Source: Zygaena filipendulae (lineage: Eukaryota > Arthropoda > Insecta > Lepidoptera > Zygaenidae). Taken from it: DNA of 64,000 nt. Under the pieces are notes generated by a model. The model had not been told where the DNA came from. It did not search any database and saw only the letters and a list, made by a program, of their open reading frames with translations. Shown piece by piece: positions 42,576 through 54,536 of this stretch. Position 1 is the stretch's first letter. Each line of letters opens with the position of its first letter. The translations under genes were made by a program, and so were the position numbers. The stretch spans positions 2,549,501-2,613,500 of the forward strand of contig OU015662.1 of the NCBI GenBank assembly GCA_907165275.2, written 5' to 3'.

Positions 42576-42904
42576 AAATGAACTACGTTTTCTTTTGCGT
42601 TAGGATCTACATTATACGTATATATCGTATTATCTCCAAACCTATAAACATTAATCCGTAATTTACGAAATCCCATTGGCTTTTTTTAGAGTGATACGAT
42701 TTTTGTTAGCGGATCCTAGTATTTATGAAGGTAGATGGACAGAGTGACAATACAAATAGAAAGCTTTAATACGCGGAGCTTAGTAACAAAGTGAATTTTG
42801 TTAGACAAAAAAATAGGCATTCATTTTTACTAGATAACAGCCACGCTAGCCAGTACAGTATAATAAATAATCCCGTTTGGGACTTAGGTAAATTCTATTT
42901 TTTA

Positions 42905-43080
42905 TTTATTAAATTAAATGCGAATGTGTGAGTTTGTTTGCTTTGTTGTTTCGATTTCACGCGTTAACGGCTCAATCGATCATCATGAAATTTTACACGC
43001 ACATGGGATACTGTTCATCCCCGAATTCCCGCGGGAACTTCGAAATGGCGTGGGTAAAACCTCGGGGAACAGCTAGTTAT
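42905..43080 (-). repeat. head repeat, minus strand
   Basis: 'GTGTGAGTTTGTTTGCTTTG', 'AATTCCCGCGGGAACTTCG' and AACCTCGGGGAACAGCTAGTT. Confidence 0.75.
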
Positions 43081-43157
43081 TAAATCTTCATGTTATTAAA
43101 TGAAGTTGAGGTGGATTTGATAAATTTTCCACCCAGAAAATTTCTCTGTATAATCTT

Positions 43158-43367
43158 CCCCCCTGGACAAATTGACATTCTACAATCGTTAACGCATACA
43201 AAACTAGTAACGAAACGTCATGTCACTTGGTCAGCCAGTGAAAACTTTTACTTTTGCGTGATCACGTGAAAACTAGAGTTTTGCCTGGCTGACCAAGTGA
43301 GATGACGATTTGTTACTTAGGTTTCTATGCGTTATCAATTGTAGAATGTCAATTTGGCTACGGGGGC
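43158..43367. mobile_element. palindromic MITE family W, copy 1
   Basis: Left 'GGACAAATTGACATTCTAC', 'ATCGTTAACGCATA' and 'TGTCACTTGGTCAGCCAG' are mirrored on the right as complements up to 'GTCAATTTGGCTACGGGGG'. About 210 bp, nearly one long hairpin. No ORF. Confidence 0.8.
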
Positions 43368-43369
43368 TG

Positions 43370-44220
43370 CTTTACCTTACTTTAAGTTTTCAATTGATGT
43401 TTTGTAGAAAATGAGACGTCTTATACATTCAAATATTTTTATTGATTAGTTATTGATATTAATTAAATGTTCATTTCTCTGCCTACAAAATTCCTCTGTT
43501 TCGAATATGATAAAAAATATTTGATAACCTTCTAAATTAGAGAAACTTTTTCCGCTGACTGTACCTACTTCGAAGTATCGTCGTTTGTATTATATGGGGG
43601 TATATTTTATCTTGAACGCATAACAAATGCAAATAGGAAACAAAATGGGGGAAATTTTTACAGTCCCATTGTACTATGTTTTTTTTTTCAACGACAATTT
43701 TAGGTATATAAGTTTTTACACAAAGTCTTCTTAATTTTTTTTTTCCTTTCTGTTTCCTAGGTTAAATTTTTTTTTAAACAACATACTGGATTTTTATACG
43801 CATTTTTCAAGTTAATGATAGATACTAAAATAGCTATTCTTACAACATAAAAAACATGGTATTTCATTGCAAATAAGTATCTAGTTATACGTATACGTAC
43901 TACCTACGTAGTATATTTTTTCTATGATAATGGGAAAAGGTTTCACAATCAAGGTTATCAAATTAATTCATTAAATTATTATCCATCATCACGCCGATAG
44001 ATGGCGTTATGTTTGATTTTATTTATCCATCCAGTAGCGCACCTGCTAACAAAACTCATTTCGTCTAAGATATTTCGTAAAAAGATATTATAATTTCTTT
44101 TTTAATTAAAGCATTTAAATGCAAATACCAAAAATAGCAAAAACGACCATTTTTTGCGATTTCTGTAGGTATTTAATTATTTTTTTATTTAAATAATAAA
44201 CTTACTGCGAAGGAACTTGT
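43370..44220. other. intergenic DNA, no gene recognised
   Basis: AT-rich; nothing supported. Confidence 0.4.
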
Positions 44221-44234
44221 TTACTTAAACTAAG

Positions 44235-44645
44235 TAGTAAGTCACGTCACTTGGTCAGCCAATCAAATCTTTAGTTTTGCGTGATAACGTGGAAACTAGA
44301 GTTTTGACGTGGAAGTACCTACCTAGTACTTAGTTCTTCTTCTTCTTCTTTAATAATGGCGTCTATAATTATAATTTGCCAATGACAATGTTTCTTAATA
44401 ATAAAAATCTCTTCATCTACTTCTTCAATTATGGCGAAACGCCAATGACAATGTTAGATTGTTCCCCAAGTTAAAACATGGCTCTCTTCAAAGCCAGTTT
44501 CCTGCTCAGGGTTCAAAATAGATGCTGAAAAGTGACTGAAATAATGAAGACAAACGTGACACGCGTGTTTTCGGTACGGCTTTTACTCGTCAACATTTTC
44601 TATGCGTTAACAATTGTATGTGTAATGTCAATTTGGCTAGGGGAC
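44235..44645. mobile_element. MITE family W, copy 2, interrupted
   Basis: The middle part 'CGTCACTTGGTCAGCCAATC' to 'ACTAGAGTTTTGACG' (about 44,236-44,310) and the right terminus 'TATGCGTTAACAATTG' to 'GTCAATTTGGCTAGGGG' (about 44,600-44,645) are separated by about 280 bp of other sequence rich in TTCTTCTTCTTC. Confidence 0.6.
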
Positions 44646-45084
44646 TGTTCACTTATATGCATTTGAAAGACGATGAGTTACGCACAATAGAAAATTCGTG
44701 GTTAATTTTCGAAGTTTGGAATTGGATCTACGTCGAAAATAAGACGACCATTTATACCAAGTAATATCTATATACTTATAATAAAACTGTAGAGAGGTCA
44801 ATTCTGTACATTGAATATATATTCAAAGTTAATATTGGAGGATGAATGGTGATCGATACTGATACCAAAAATGCAATCAGTAAATTTTTGTCTGTCTGTC
44901 TGTATGTGCACGCATGGGTCAAAAACTACTGAAGGGATTTTAACCAAACTTGGTACGATTGTAGTCCATACTCCTGGGCAGGTTATAGGCTATATAAGAT
45001 AACGCTAAGACACATAGGAGTTGAGCAGTGACAATAAATTTGAAGCAAGATGAAAATGCGCTTTCGAGCTCTTATCCTCGCATA
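44646..45084. other. intergenic DNA, no gene recognised
   Basis: 'TGTCTGTCTGTCTGTATG' and 'TCAAAAACTACTGAAGGGA' near 44,890 look like the tail of another retroposon; not assigned. Confidence 0.4.
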
Positions 45085-45240
45085 CTTTTACTCAATCACG
45101 CAAAAACGGCTGAACGGATTTGGATGAAATTTGGCATGCACGTTGTCAGGGGTACAGAGAAGGACATAGGGTACTTTTTATCCCGTAATTCCCGCGGAAA
45201 CTCCGAAATTACCGCGGGTGAAACCGCGGGGCACAGCTAT
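45085..45240 (-). repeat. head repeat, minus strand, canonical
   Basis: 'TACTCAATCACGCAAAAACG' to 'GTGAAACCGCGGGGCACAGC'. Confidence 0.85.
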
Positions 45241-45426
45241 TCAGAATAAATCTATATCTATTAAGCGTCGGGTTCTCATTAGTTTTATTCTCCTTGATAA
45301 GATACGTCTTTTATCCTCTGTAGCTTTCACAAATTAGTGCTGTAAGTGGTTTGACCTTAGCGTAGACTTAATGGAAAATCTTCAAGCAGTTTTATATAAT
45401 ACTAGCTACGTAATAACGTAAAGTAT

Positions 45427-45712
45427 GACGACCCGATTGGCGTAGTAGGTCACCATGCCTGCCCGCTAATCAAGAGATTCCGGGTTCGATTCCCGGTGGG
45501 GGTGGACTTTGTGTGATGATGATGATGATGATGAGGTTCCACTTTCCAGTCTGGATGTGTATATATGCCAATAATATATATAATTATAAAATATATATGT
45601 AATTCTATGTAGTATATACCACGTTTGCTTGGTTCCCACGACACAAGCTAATAATAGCTTACTGTGGGATCAAGTAGATCGGTGTGTTGTGAAGTGGATT
45701 ATATTATATTGT
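45427..45712 (+). repeat. tRNA-derived SINE, copy E (near full length)
   Basis: Starts ACGACCCGATTGGCGTAGT (A-box region), B-box region GGGTTCGATTCCC, an expanded (GAT)n run at 45,515-45,533, the 'TTCCAGTCTGGATG' body, and terminal 'GGATCAAGTAGATCGGTGTG'. The best-preserved member for defining the family. Confidence 0.88.
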
Positions 45713-45714
45713 AA

Positions 45715-46744
45715 GTATATTTTTCCCGTCACGTCTGCGCTATGGTTTATAACGTTTCTTGATATTACGAATGAAGTATATTACGATTGATAATGAAGAT
45801 ATTATCTATACAATAGATCATAATATATATCTAATATTAATATATCTATATCATAGATAGTAATTAATATTGACTCTGATCTTCAAAATTAAGATTTTAA
45901 CTATTCTTAGTATTTTTACAGTAGCATAATAATAAAATTTGTTTTCAAAACTACTACTATTCTAATAACGTTAAAATACAACAATAATTTGAACTGCACA
46001 CAACTGAAAAGTAGAGCAACTGCGTGTATGTTATTAAAGGTACTGCAAAATGTTTAATTATTCTTTTTCATTAAAGCAAAATTGTGAACTTTGTATTCCG
46101 TTTGTGAGGTACTTACAAAAGTTGAGCTGCCTCGAAATGTATGCAGTTACCATGAGTTGTGGTAAGTATTTGACTTGACCTTTTACTATCGTAATATAGT
46201 GCACAACAAAATACGAACGAGTCTGTACGAACGAAACTGAGATTCCACAAAACTATAATTTGGATTACTCCAAGACTGGAGTGGATAGATATTTGATTGG
46301 CAGGCGTGTTGTGAACTCCATGTCTTTGGTTTCCATCAAGCGAGATTATGGAAAAATTTATGATTAATCGTTTAAAAAAACCTTCTAAAGCTATGTGCAC
46401 ACGGGTCGGGTTCGGCGTTCTATACATAATTATAGGATATTTACCATATATACGTCACACCGTGCGTTCTAAACGCCACACTTGAAATATAACTATCTCA
46501 TTGGGTTTATAGAAACAGAAGTCATGACAATTTGAAACAAGAAATCTAAAGTATCTACCTACTATTAGTACGGCATTGGCTCTAATACTCTCCCACACAT
46601 TATAGAGCGGAGTCGCGGGCAGTAGCTAGTATAAGATAGATTACAAATCGTCGAACTAAAGAAAGATTTGCAATCTCTGATTGCAGACCTCCAAAAACTT
46701 CATAGTGCCTTAGTTTTACTGTAACGCTATTATTTTTTTTTTGT
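45715..46744. other. intergenic DNA, no gene recognised
   Basis: Contains an AT-rich ATAT-type stretch at 45,780-45,870 and a head-repeat remnant 'GAGTCGCGGGCAGTAGCTAG' at about 46,610. The 104-codon minus-strand ORF at 46,113 has no domain. Confidence 0.4.
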
Positions 46745-46745
46745 A

Positions 46746-46946
46746 ATCCTACTAATATTATAAATGTGTCAGTGTGGATGTTTGGATGTTTGTTACTCAA
46801 TCACGCAAAAACGGCTGAACGGATTTGGGTGAAATTTGGCATGCACGTTGTCACAGGTACAGAGAAGGACATAGGGTATTTTTTATCCCGGAATTCCCGC
46901 GGGAACTCCAAAATTACCGCGGGTGAAACCGCGGGGCACAGCTAGT
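46746..46946 (-). repeat. head repeat, minus strand, intact reference copy
   Basis: AATCCTACTAATATTATAAATG to 'GGTGAAACCGCGGGGCACAG' with all family blocks in order, about 200 bp. Confidence 0.9.
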
Positions 46947-46949
46947 AAA

Positions 46950-48028
46950 TAAAAAATAAAGTAAAAAAGAGTGTTTGAGATGCTAATTTTCTGAAGGGCA
47001 CATCCTTCACTCACTCAAATAAAATATCATAAAAAACTCATGTTGGGGCTTCAATATAATATTGAGAGTGCGGCAAGAGACTGCACCGAGAAAAGATACC
47101 ACTTAATTACTGTGCCAGTGTTAACACCGCTGTGACAAGGAGCCTTTGAATTGCATAATGCAGCCTAAATTACTTCAGAATATCCAATTTCGCCCGTGAA
47201 AAGCTATAGCTAATTACTTTTAGAATGTAAAGGTAGAAAAGTGGAGGAAAACTGTGTGCCTAATTAGAAGACACATTTGTTTCCTTTTTGGTCGAACTGG
47301 TTCGTAGTGTAATTTAATTACAATATTCTTTAATACAGTTAACATAAACGTTATTATTTTATCATAAAATAATATCTTTTTCCTATCTGTATCAGAGATA
47401 GTAGAATTTAGTGGATGTAGTAGATATCTAGGTTAAGTTTTAAAGATCATAAAATTACTTAGAAAAAGGCTATATAAGAATAAAATTCGTTCTTAAAAGC
47501 ATCAGATGATATAAAATAGGTACCTATTATGATCAGATGAGACTATTAGATATTTCGGATATAAATATAAAATTATAATATTAATATTATAGAGAAAACA
47601 GTAGACAGCAGTTAGAACGTATTGGTTATACTTGTGTCGAGAAAAGACGATATAAAACAATCCCATATTCATGTCAGTTCTCACTATAGTTTGTATAAAG
47701 CGCAGTCAATGCATTTATATTCTCTCAGGAGGAATATTTCACTGCAACTCGATATCTACTTTAGATTCAGGTGCTCTATTTTATTTGTTTGAACGCCTTA
47801 TTTCAACAGAAAGAAGAATGGATAAAGGAATGTTCTTCGATCGAAAGGAAAATTTCAATCTATAAGGATTTTACGAGGAAAATAACAGAAAAAAATATGA
47901 ATTTTAATAAAAAGAAATTGTTATTCCGTTCTACAAAACCGTAGCGTCGTTACTTGGTATACTCGTCATTAAAAATCATTACTATATATATTTTTATCAA
48001 ATACTTTCACGACTAAACATTTATTTTT
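46950..48028. other. intergenic DNA, no gene recognised
   Basis: No supported feature. ORFs of 60-64 codons only. Confidence 0.4.
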
Positions 48029-48029
48029 A

Positions 48030-48239
48030 ACTAGCTGTGCCATGCTGTTTCACCCGCGTTAATTTCGGAGTTCCCGCAGGAATTCTAGGATAAAAAGTAC
48101 CATATGTCCTTTTCTGTACCCCTGACAACGTGCATGCCAAATTTCATCCAAATCCGTGTAGCCGTTTTTGCGTGATTGAGTAACAAACATCCAAACATCC
48201 AAACATCCACACTTTCACATTTATAATATTAGTAGGATT
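48030..48239 (+). repeat. head repeat, intact copy
   Basis: ACTAGCTGTGCCATGCTG to CATTTATAATATTAGTAGGAT, with AACATCCAAACATCCAAAC microsatellite-like expansion near the tail. Confidence 0.9.
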
Positions 48240-50190
48240 ACTTTGTTAGATTTGCTCCTATATTTTTTATACTATTTTACTAAATCACTTAAATATTTCA
48301 CTGATAATTTAATTTTGCAGTAATTGTTTTATTGTGTCTCTTTGATCACGCTTTATTGTTACATTTTCTATCAATTTTTTTTCTGACTGTACTTTGGCGA
48401 TTCCCTGTATTTGTTTTTCAAAACGTCGTTCTTAAGAGGACGATGTAGTATGAATCCTAATGCATGCTTTTAGGGGTGGATCGCGGAAGTTTTTTTCAAT
48501 CTCTACATTTTGCATCCGGAATTTCTGAGTAACTTGAACCTGCAATTAATTTTTGTAAAGACCACTGCGATGAACCTTATTACTATACATATAACTACCA
48601 TACAAAAAGTTTCCTAAGCGACAGTTATGAAAATGAAGATTGGTATTTGTTATTTTAACCGCTATTTTAAAACTTGAGTAACAATATGACACTGGGGTAT
48701 ACAACTATTTTCTACATTTAATATTTAAAATCTATAGCCAAAAGTTAATAAGGTAAGTTGTAATGAAGGTTCAAAAATATGTTTGGTTTTGTAATCTGAA
48801 CAGTCCGCGTACTAACTCAAATTCAGTTACTCGCAGTATATTCTAGATAATGTAACGTTTCATTTACATTCAGCAATACTTCTACTGCCATAATGTATCG
48901 GTACATATTATTCTCCACCAACGTCATAAAATATGAATCGAGAATGAAAAGAAAAAAATATTACGGTGCATGTTTGTTGGCTCGATTTAAATTGTTTGCT
49001 GCGTCGGAAAATAAAGTGTTTAAATATTTACGCCGAACCCAAATGCGTCAAACATCTGACGATGCGTCAAACACGAATTTTTAAAACGTCACCCGCTGTG
49101 TTTACAGAATAGGCTGGCGAAGTTTGAGTATTATGAAAACATGGATTTTGTTTAGATCGCATGATAATAAGTAATTTTCAATAAACCCGCTCGTAAATCT
49201 CTGTTCCATAACAAAGATTTACCTTTTTTCATCTTGATCTTTTTATTCTGAACTTTCACATATATTTAGTACTTTTATCGAGTGTTATTGACCATTCCGG
49301 ATTTCCACACTAGTTTTTATAAACCGTGCAGCAAGAATTGAACCTTTTAAGGTATTTATTTTATTTATCAAAGTTTTAAATATAATATTTAGTTTTAATT
49401 CAAGTCGTTTACATTAAGTTAATCCTAAAATTATGAATACGTAATTATAGTTACGTAAAACTTTATTTCTTGAGAGAAAGTTAAACCTTCACTTTAGCTT
49501 ATTTATGAAAATAGAATAAAATATAATTTTAGGAGAGAAATCAAAGATATACCTAACGTAGTAAAGTGTAATACATAGACGACAAAAACCATGAGCTCAT
49601 TTTTATTCTATTAAAACTACCTCAAATAAGTGTCTACAGGTAAAATATGATAATTATACAATCATGCGAGTATTTTGCCCAAAACGAATACATAACTGAG
49701 TAAAGTTCTACGCAATCAGCAGATTCGCAGAGCTCATAATGCCCTTTGTTCTCTTGGACGAAATGGATGTTCATTAACATTATTTTAGACAGTCTTAGAT
49801 TCTTGTTGACAAAGATATCTGACGAAGCTTATTAGCACAAAACAATTTTATAATATTTATAAAATTTATTTATAATATTTATTTATTTTATAAAATAAAA
49901 ATAAAAATAATCAATTAAAACCAAAAGTCATAAGTAATTTACTGATGGATAAGAAAAGTCGACAAAACGACGACCTCCACATTTCAATAATTGGGATTCT
50001 TTACATTAAAGATAAAAGACGCTTATTTTAAGTAAGTAACTATAGCCATATATTAAAGTCATCGTGACGCCATAAATTGGTTGTAAACTATATTTAGTTT
50101 TATACATTTTATTAATAAATAATAAGCTATAAATAAGTTAGTTTAACTATACTATAGTGGATTTTTTTTAAGTCAAATAATCCTTTATTT
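48240..50190. other. 1.95 kb without a recognised gene or repeat
   Basis: The longest stretch with neither a named repeat nor coding evidence. AT-rich, including a low-complexity TATTTATAAAAT-type run near 49,850-49,915. It could be intronic or ancient sequence. Confidence 0.45.
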
Positions 50191-50194
50191 TTTT

Positions 50195-50353
50195 ACCCGG
50201 CGGTTCCCGCGAAATTCCAGGATAAAGGTACATAGGTAATTGTTGCTTGTGTCCTTTTCTAAACCCTTGACAACGTGTATGCATAATTTCATGATGATTG
50301 GTTTAGTAGTTAATACTTGAAAGCGTAACCAACAAAGAAAGCCACATTAGCAT
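50195..50353 (+). repeat. head repeat lacking its head
   Basis: 'GGCGGTTCCCGCGAAATTCC', 'CCTTGACAACGTGTATGC', then 'TTGAAAGCGTAACCAAC'; tail to tail with the next copy. Confidence 0.65.
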
Positions 50354-50570
50354 CCCTACTAATATTATAAATGCAAAAGTAACTCCGTCTGTCTGTCTAT
50401 CTGTCTGTCCATCTGTCTGTTACGCTTTCACGCCTTAAAGACTCAACGGATCATCATGAAATGTTGCACACACGTTGTCAGAGGCACAAAGGAGGACATA
50501 GGATACTTTTTATCCTGGAATTCTCGCGGGAACTCCGAAATTTCCGCTGGTGAAACCGCGGGATTAGCAA
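50354..50570 (-). repeat. head repeat, minus strand
   Basis: CCCTACTAATATTATAAATG, a GTCTGTCTGTCTATCTGTC run, then 'CTCGCGGGAACTCCGAAATT' and 'GTGAAACCGCGGGATTAGC'. Confidence 0.8.
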
Positions 50571-50574
50571 TTGT

Positions 50575-51044
50575 ATAATAAATACTACTAAAGATTACCT
50601 ACTATATGGTTTTAGTTGTTATAAAACTGTTTTATGCGCCAAAGATAGCAAAATTAAAGAATGGGATGAGATAATGGAACCGGAAGGGCTTTGGTAAAAT
50701 ATTGTAACCGTTGCCGGAGGGCGACCCCGCCCTCATAATGACGCGAGACTTATAGCAATTACCCGTGAGAAAGTTTAAGGAGACACTCACTACGAAACTT
50801 AGATTATAATACTTATTATATTTTATATTGTCTCCTAAGACTGAAGAAATTAAGTCATAATTTTATACTTGTTTTGGTAATCTTGAATACATTACTTTTG
50901 CTGTAATATAGGTACCAGCCTGGCAAACATTATCGTGGTATGCCTACTTCAGATTGTAGGTAGGTATTCAATTGTAAAACAAAGCTTAAGCTATTAGCAA
51001 TTGGAGTTTAAAATGACTTTTTTATTTATTTAAACATATCTACT
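50575..51044. other. intergenic DNA, no gene recognised
   Basis: A small GC-rich island ('GGAGGGCGACCCCGCCCTC') sits at about 50,716. No coding region. Confidence 0.4.
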
Positions 51045-51046
51045 AA

Positions 51047-51212
51047 ATAGCTGTTTCCTGCAGTTTCACCCGAGTTAGTTAATTAAAATAAAAATTACCT
51101 TGTCTTAAATCTTTTGTACGTGCATATAAATTTAATGACGATTGGTGGAGTATTTTTGTTAGGTATCTTTTTCGTCTTTTTCAGACTTATTTTTGCATTT
51201 ATAATAAATACA
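51047..51212 (+). repeat. head repeat, degraded
   Basis: 'ATAGCTGTTTCCTGCAGTTT' and 'CACCCGAGTTAG', later 'GACGATTGGTGGAGTATTTT' and GCATTTATAATAAATAC. Confidence 0.55.
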
Positions 51213-51680
51213 TATTAATAAGATTTGTTTGTATGGTCTGTATCTTTGTATCGTTTGTATCTTTTGCCTGCTCTAACATCTCCTTTACTGAAATACCTAA
51301 AGACACTTAGTTTACTTTACAAATTGATGACCAGCAGAATTTTTATAAGTTCTAACCCCATGTACTTTTGTTAATGGATTAAAAAACATGCCAAGGATTC
51401 TCGTTATGGAATATTTGTTAAGAATTAGGAGGGTTAACCGGTAACCCGGCTCGTTAATGTGAAAACAGATAAATGTTTGTATAAATATTACCAAAAAGAG
51501 AAAATTTCAATGTTTGCCCGTTTGCCAGAGAGCCAATTCTGCTCGCGCTAAACATATAAAACCACATTGCTCCTACAAAAATAAAAGTCTACCCAAATAC
51601 ACTCTCTTCGCGACGACGGACTGGTTCAACACGAGTTTGCGGGTATCGATATATGTGGGAAAACCCTTATCGATTCAGTT

Positions 51681-51953
51681 CCCTTAGCCAAGTTGACAAC
51701 CGACAATCGTTAACGCATAGAATATTTAAGGAATAAATCGTCATGTCATGTGGTCACGAAAAAGTACCGTCATAGATCCGATCTTTCGGTGCACGGAAAA
51801 ACCTAAGGTTGCACTAATAAACAAATTTCTAATGTTTTAAAATTGGAAAATAAATAAATCAAAAGGTCAGTGTTGCGTGACCACGTGAGATAACGATTTC
51901 AATCCTCAGTTTTCTTTGCGTTAACGATTATATATTGTCAACTTGGCTAAGGG
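51681..51953. mobile_element. MITE family W, copy 3 (273 bp)
   Basis: Perfect 19-bp termini CCCTTAGCCAAGTTGACAA and complement, then inner matching blocks 'ATCGTTAACGCA' and 'CGTCATGTCATGTGGTCACG' versus their complements. The loop is larger than in copy 1 and holds unrelated AT-rich sequence. Confidence 0.8.
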
Positions 51954-51954
51954 G

Positions 51955-53390
51955 GCCGGTTTTGTGTGAGTAGAATTGACCTTCTGTGCCAATCATGGCC
52001 GCTGCCCTTCGTTTTCTTTTAGCGGAACTCTAAAAAGAGGAGTTACGAGTTCCTTGTCGCGTTGGAAGAGACCACAATAAGGTTTTTGTGGCAATTTAAA
52101 AAAAAACACCCTAAATATCTTAGAGTTGCATTTTTAATTTTTATGATTGTGAAAATTGTAGCCGAATTCAAAAACAACTTTACAAGAGTTTTTATTTTTT
52201 CAAAATAATCTTTCTTAAAATTCATTCTTTTATTGTATTGTTTAATTTTGATTAAAACACTGTCAAGGTAAAAAACTCAAGGAAAAATTTCTGCACTAAA
52301 ACTTGAATTATTGACGACAATTTTCCCCACAGATATCCTAATGTGAGGCAGTAATCACTAACCATTCATAAAAAATGTTCTATAAGCGTAATAATATATT
52401 AAAAGGTAAGAAATCTTCAAGTTTCATAACATTTGAAACTGACATCAAAGGAACATCCAAAGGATACACATCGTCTTGACCCACCTTTGGAATACAAATG
52501 AGAATCTCATTTTATACACATATAAGTATTAAAAACCACATAAATATATCCCGAAACCAATTTCCTTTCCAATACTGTGCTCTACCACGAGTTACTTTAA
52601 ATATGTAGGTACCACCAACCACCAACCAAATCAAAGTTTTTGGTTGTTTTTTAATTTGAGAGTAAAAAAATAATATGTCTACTAGGCAAGCTCATAGAAA
52701 TGCAAATATCAAAATGTCCGAGGTCTGATCATTTCAACCACTCTTATTTAAAGTTTGACAACTTCAGTGACAGTTTTAATATGCTATACTAGCTATATCT
52801 CACAGTTTCATCCTGCTGCTACACAATATTTTGGATATCGTCAGCACTAAATGCATCATAATTTTCACACGAGAATCCATGTCTTGAACTTTGTGAAATG
52901 AAAATGAAAATCCACGGTATTTATTCAATAAAAAAAAAAATGAAACTAGTCGTTTATAAAAAGAAAAAGACTTTATGTCCGTACATTTAAAAGTTAGGTT
53001 TTTAATGCAAAACTCATGGTAGAGTCAAGTGTATTGTAAGCCGTGTGTGTAGTTGTTAGTTACTAACAATAACATGAGGATTCGTATTGAATTCCGTTTC
53101 CTTTGTATGTAACATGTGCATTTTGTGTGCTGGGAACATTGTATGTATGTATTGTACAGTGTTGCTATAATATAATAGCACCGAGGTGTATTAGTTAAGT
53201 GAACTTGACTGCTTTGCCAGGCGTCGTAAGTTCGAATCTTGTGTCAGGGTACAAGTTTATGAACATTGGTATTTACCCCGAGTCTGCGTGTTTAATATGT
53301 GTTTAATTTACAAGCTTTACTTACTGGCTAACTTACACTTCCAGTAAGTAAGTAAAAACCACGTGTGGACGCCGGCCGGCAAGCCTGATT
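51955..53390. other. intergenic DNA, possible SINE remnant
   Basis: A head-like start ACTAGCTATATCTCACAG at 52,789 lacks a body. At about 53,180-53,310 'GTCGTAAGTTCGAATCTTG' resembles a Pol III B box and is followed by 'TATTTACCCCGAGTCTGC', possibly a different SINE. No gene. Confidence 0.35.
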
Positions 53391-53394
53391 GATT

Positions 53395-53530
53395 ACTTAA
53401 TTTTAAGTACCTAAAGATTTTTAAAACAAAACTGTCGCAATCAGAGACGTTCATTAAATTAATGTAAATTGGCATTTAACTAGATTTAATTTAATTAGTC
53501 AAATGCCAAGGAATGAGATGATTTTACTTA
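53395..53530. mobile_element. small foldback repeat, copy 2 (right arm damaged)
   Basis: Shares 'AAAGATTTTTAAAACAAAA', 'CAGAGACGTTCATTAAATTA', 'TTGGCATTTAA' and 'CAAATGCCAA' with 38,610-38,745. The right arm ends early. Confidence 0.65.
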
Positions 53531-54536
53531 AAATTGTGTTAAGAAACGGTTGCAATAGAATCCATATTTCTTGTTCGATCTTTGTATCTAGTCAAAATTA
53601 TTACTGGTCACATAGTCTTGCATCCCCTTTGCCTCACGTGTAACAAAATAAAAAAAAAATAAAAATGAATGAAGCATAATCTTCCACTAATCTGTGACAC
53701 TTCGAGAACGTTCGTTGGAACTGTCGCATCAAGCCTCAATCAAGCAACCAAATAAGCAGACGCTTCTTCTTGCGTCGCATTTTAATAACCATCAAGTACC
53801 TAGCCGGCGCCGGCAGAAGATCATCATCATCATCAAATTCATCAACTGCACGTGAGTCAAATCTCTTAACATAAATTATATTGTGACCTAGTATTGGTAT
53901 AATTTTTCAGCAGCGGAAATAGCGTACAGACGGACGTGACCGACCTACAGTTATACAGTCCACTGTCTTCATCCTCTTTTAAATTCCTAACATATTTTTT
54001 GATCCTTCTCACTGGATTTCTAAAATTCGAACAAGATCGTTTTCGTTTGGCGTTGTTTTCCGCCATTTTTTATCGCATTCTTCCCTCCTTTGTTTAAATT
54101 AAAAGGTCATAAAATTTATCATATCATATCATAAATATATCATACAAATTTGTGTATTTATCATAAATCATTTAAACAATTACGAACATAAATACCCCAA
54201 TCGACAATTAGATAATTTCGTCGATATCATTTATTAGGAAAAGGGACGCTTTCCGGTTTATATACCTATCCATTAACCACCATCTTTTCGTGACAAGTGA
54301 CAGTTCGTCAAAAGTTCGAAAGAAACTTACCGGTGAAAATCGTTGAATTGAATTGAACTTTCATTGAGTTTCATTGAGGTTTTAATTAATTGTTGGCCAT
54401 TGTTTTTTGTTGTAAAGTGCGCTAAGTGTGTTCCATAGCCATAGAGCTCAGAGTAGTTAATAGATACCGCGTTTAGTACCGGTGTTCTTGTCAGTGCTGG
54501 TGTTACTCGTGATATTTTGTTTTTTAATCCATAAAC
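53531..54536 (+). other. upstream of BEL gag; presumed to include its 5' LTR
   Basis: A BEL/Pao element should begin with an LTR and primer site upstream of gag. The 3' LTR lies outside the window, so boundaries cannot be set by comparison. A TATATA at about 54,257 could be the LTR promoter. No convincing tRNA-complementary primer site was found by eye. Confidence 0.35.

Noticed and set aside
45450..45644. Minus-strand ORF with a polyhistidine run
   Set aside because: It is SINE copy E read backwards; the histidines come from the (GAT)n microsatellite.
1341..45712. tRNA genes at the B-box-like sites
   Set aside because: The GGTTCGATTCC boxes belong to SINE heads; no complete cloverleaf with acceptor stem and CCA-ready end is formed, and the same body follows each copy.
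829..51212. CRISPR array or similar regular repeat-spacer system
   Set aside because: The head repeats are irregularly spaced, on both strands, about 200 bp long and in eukaryotic DNA.
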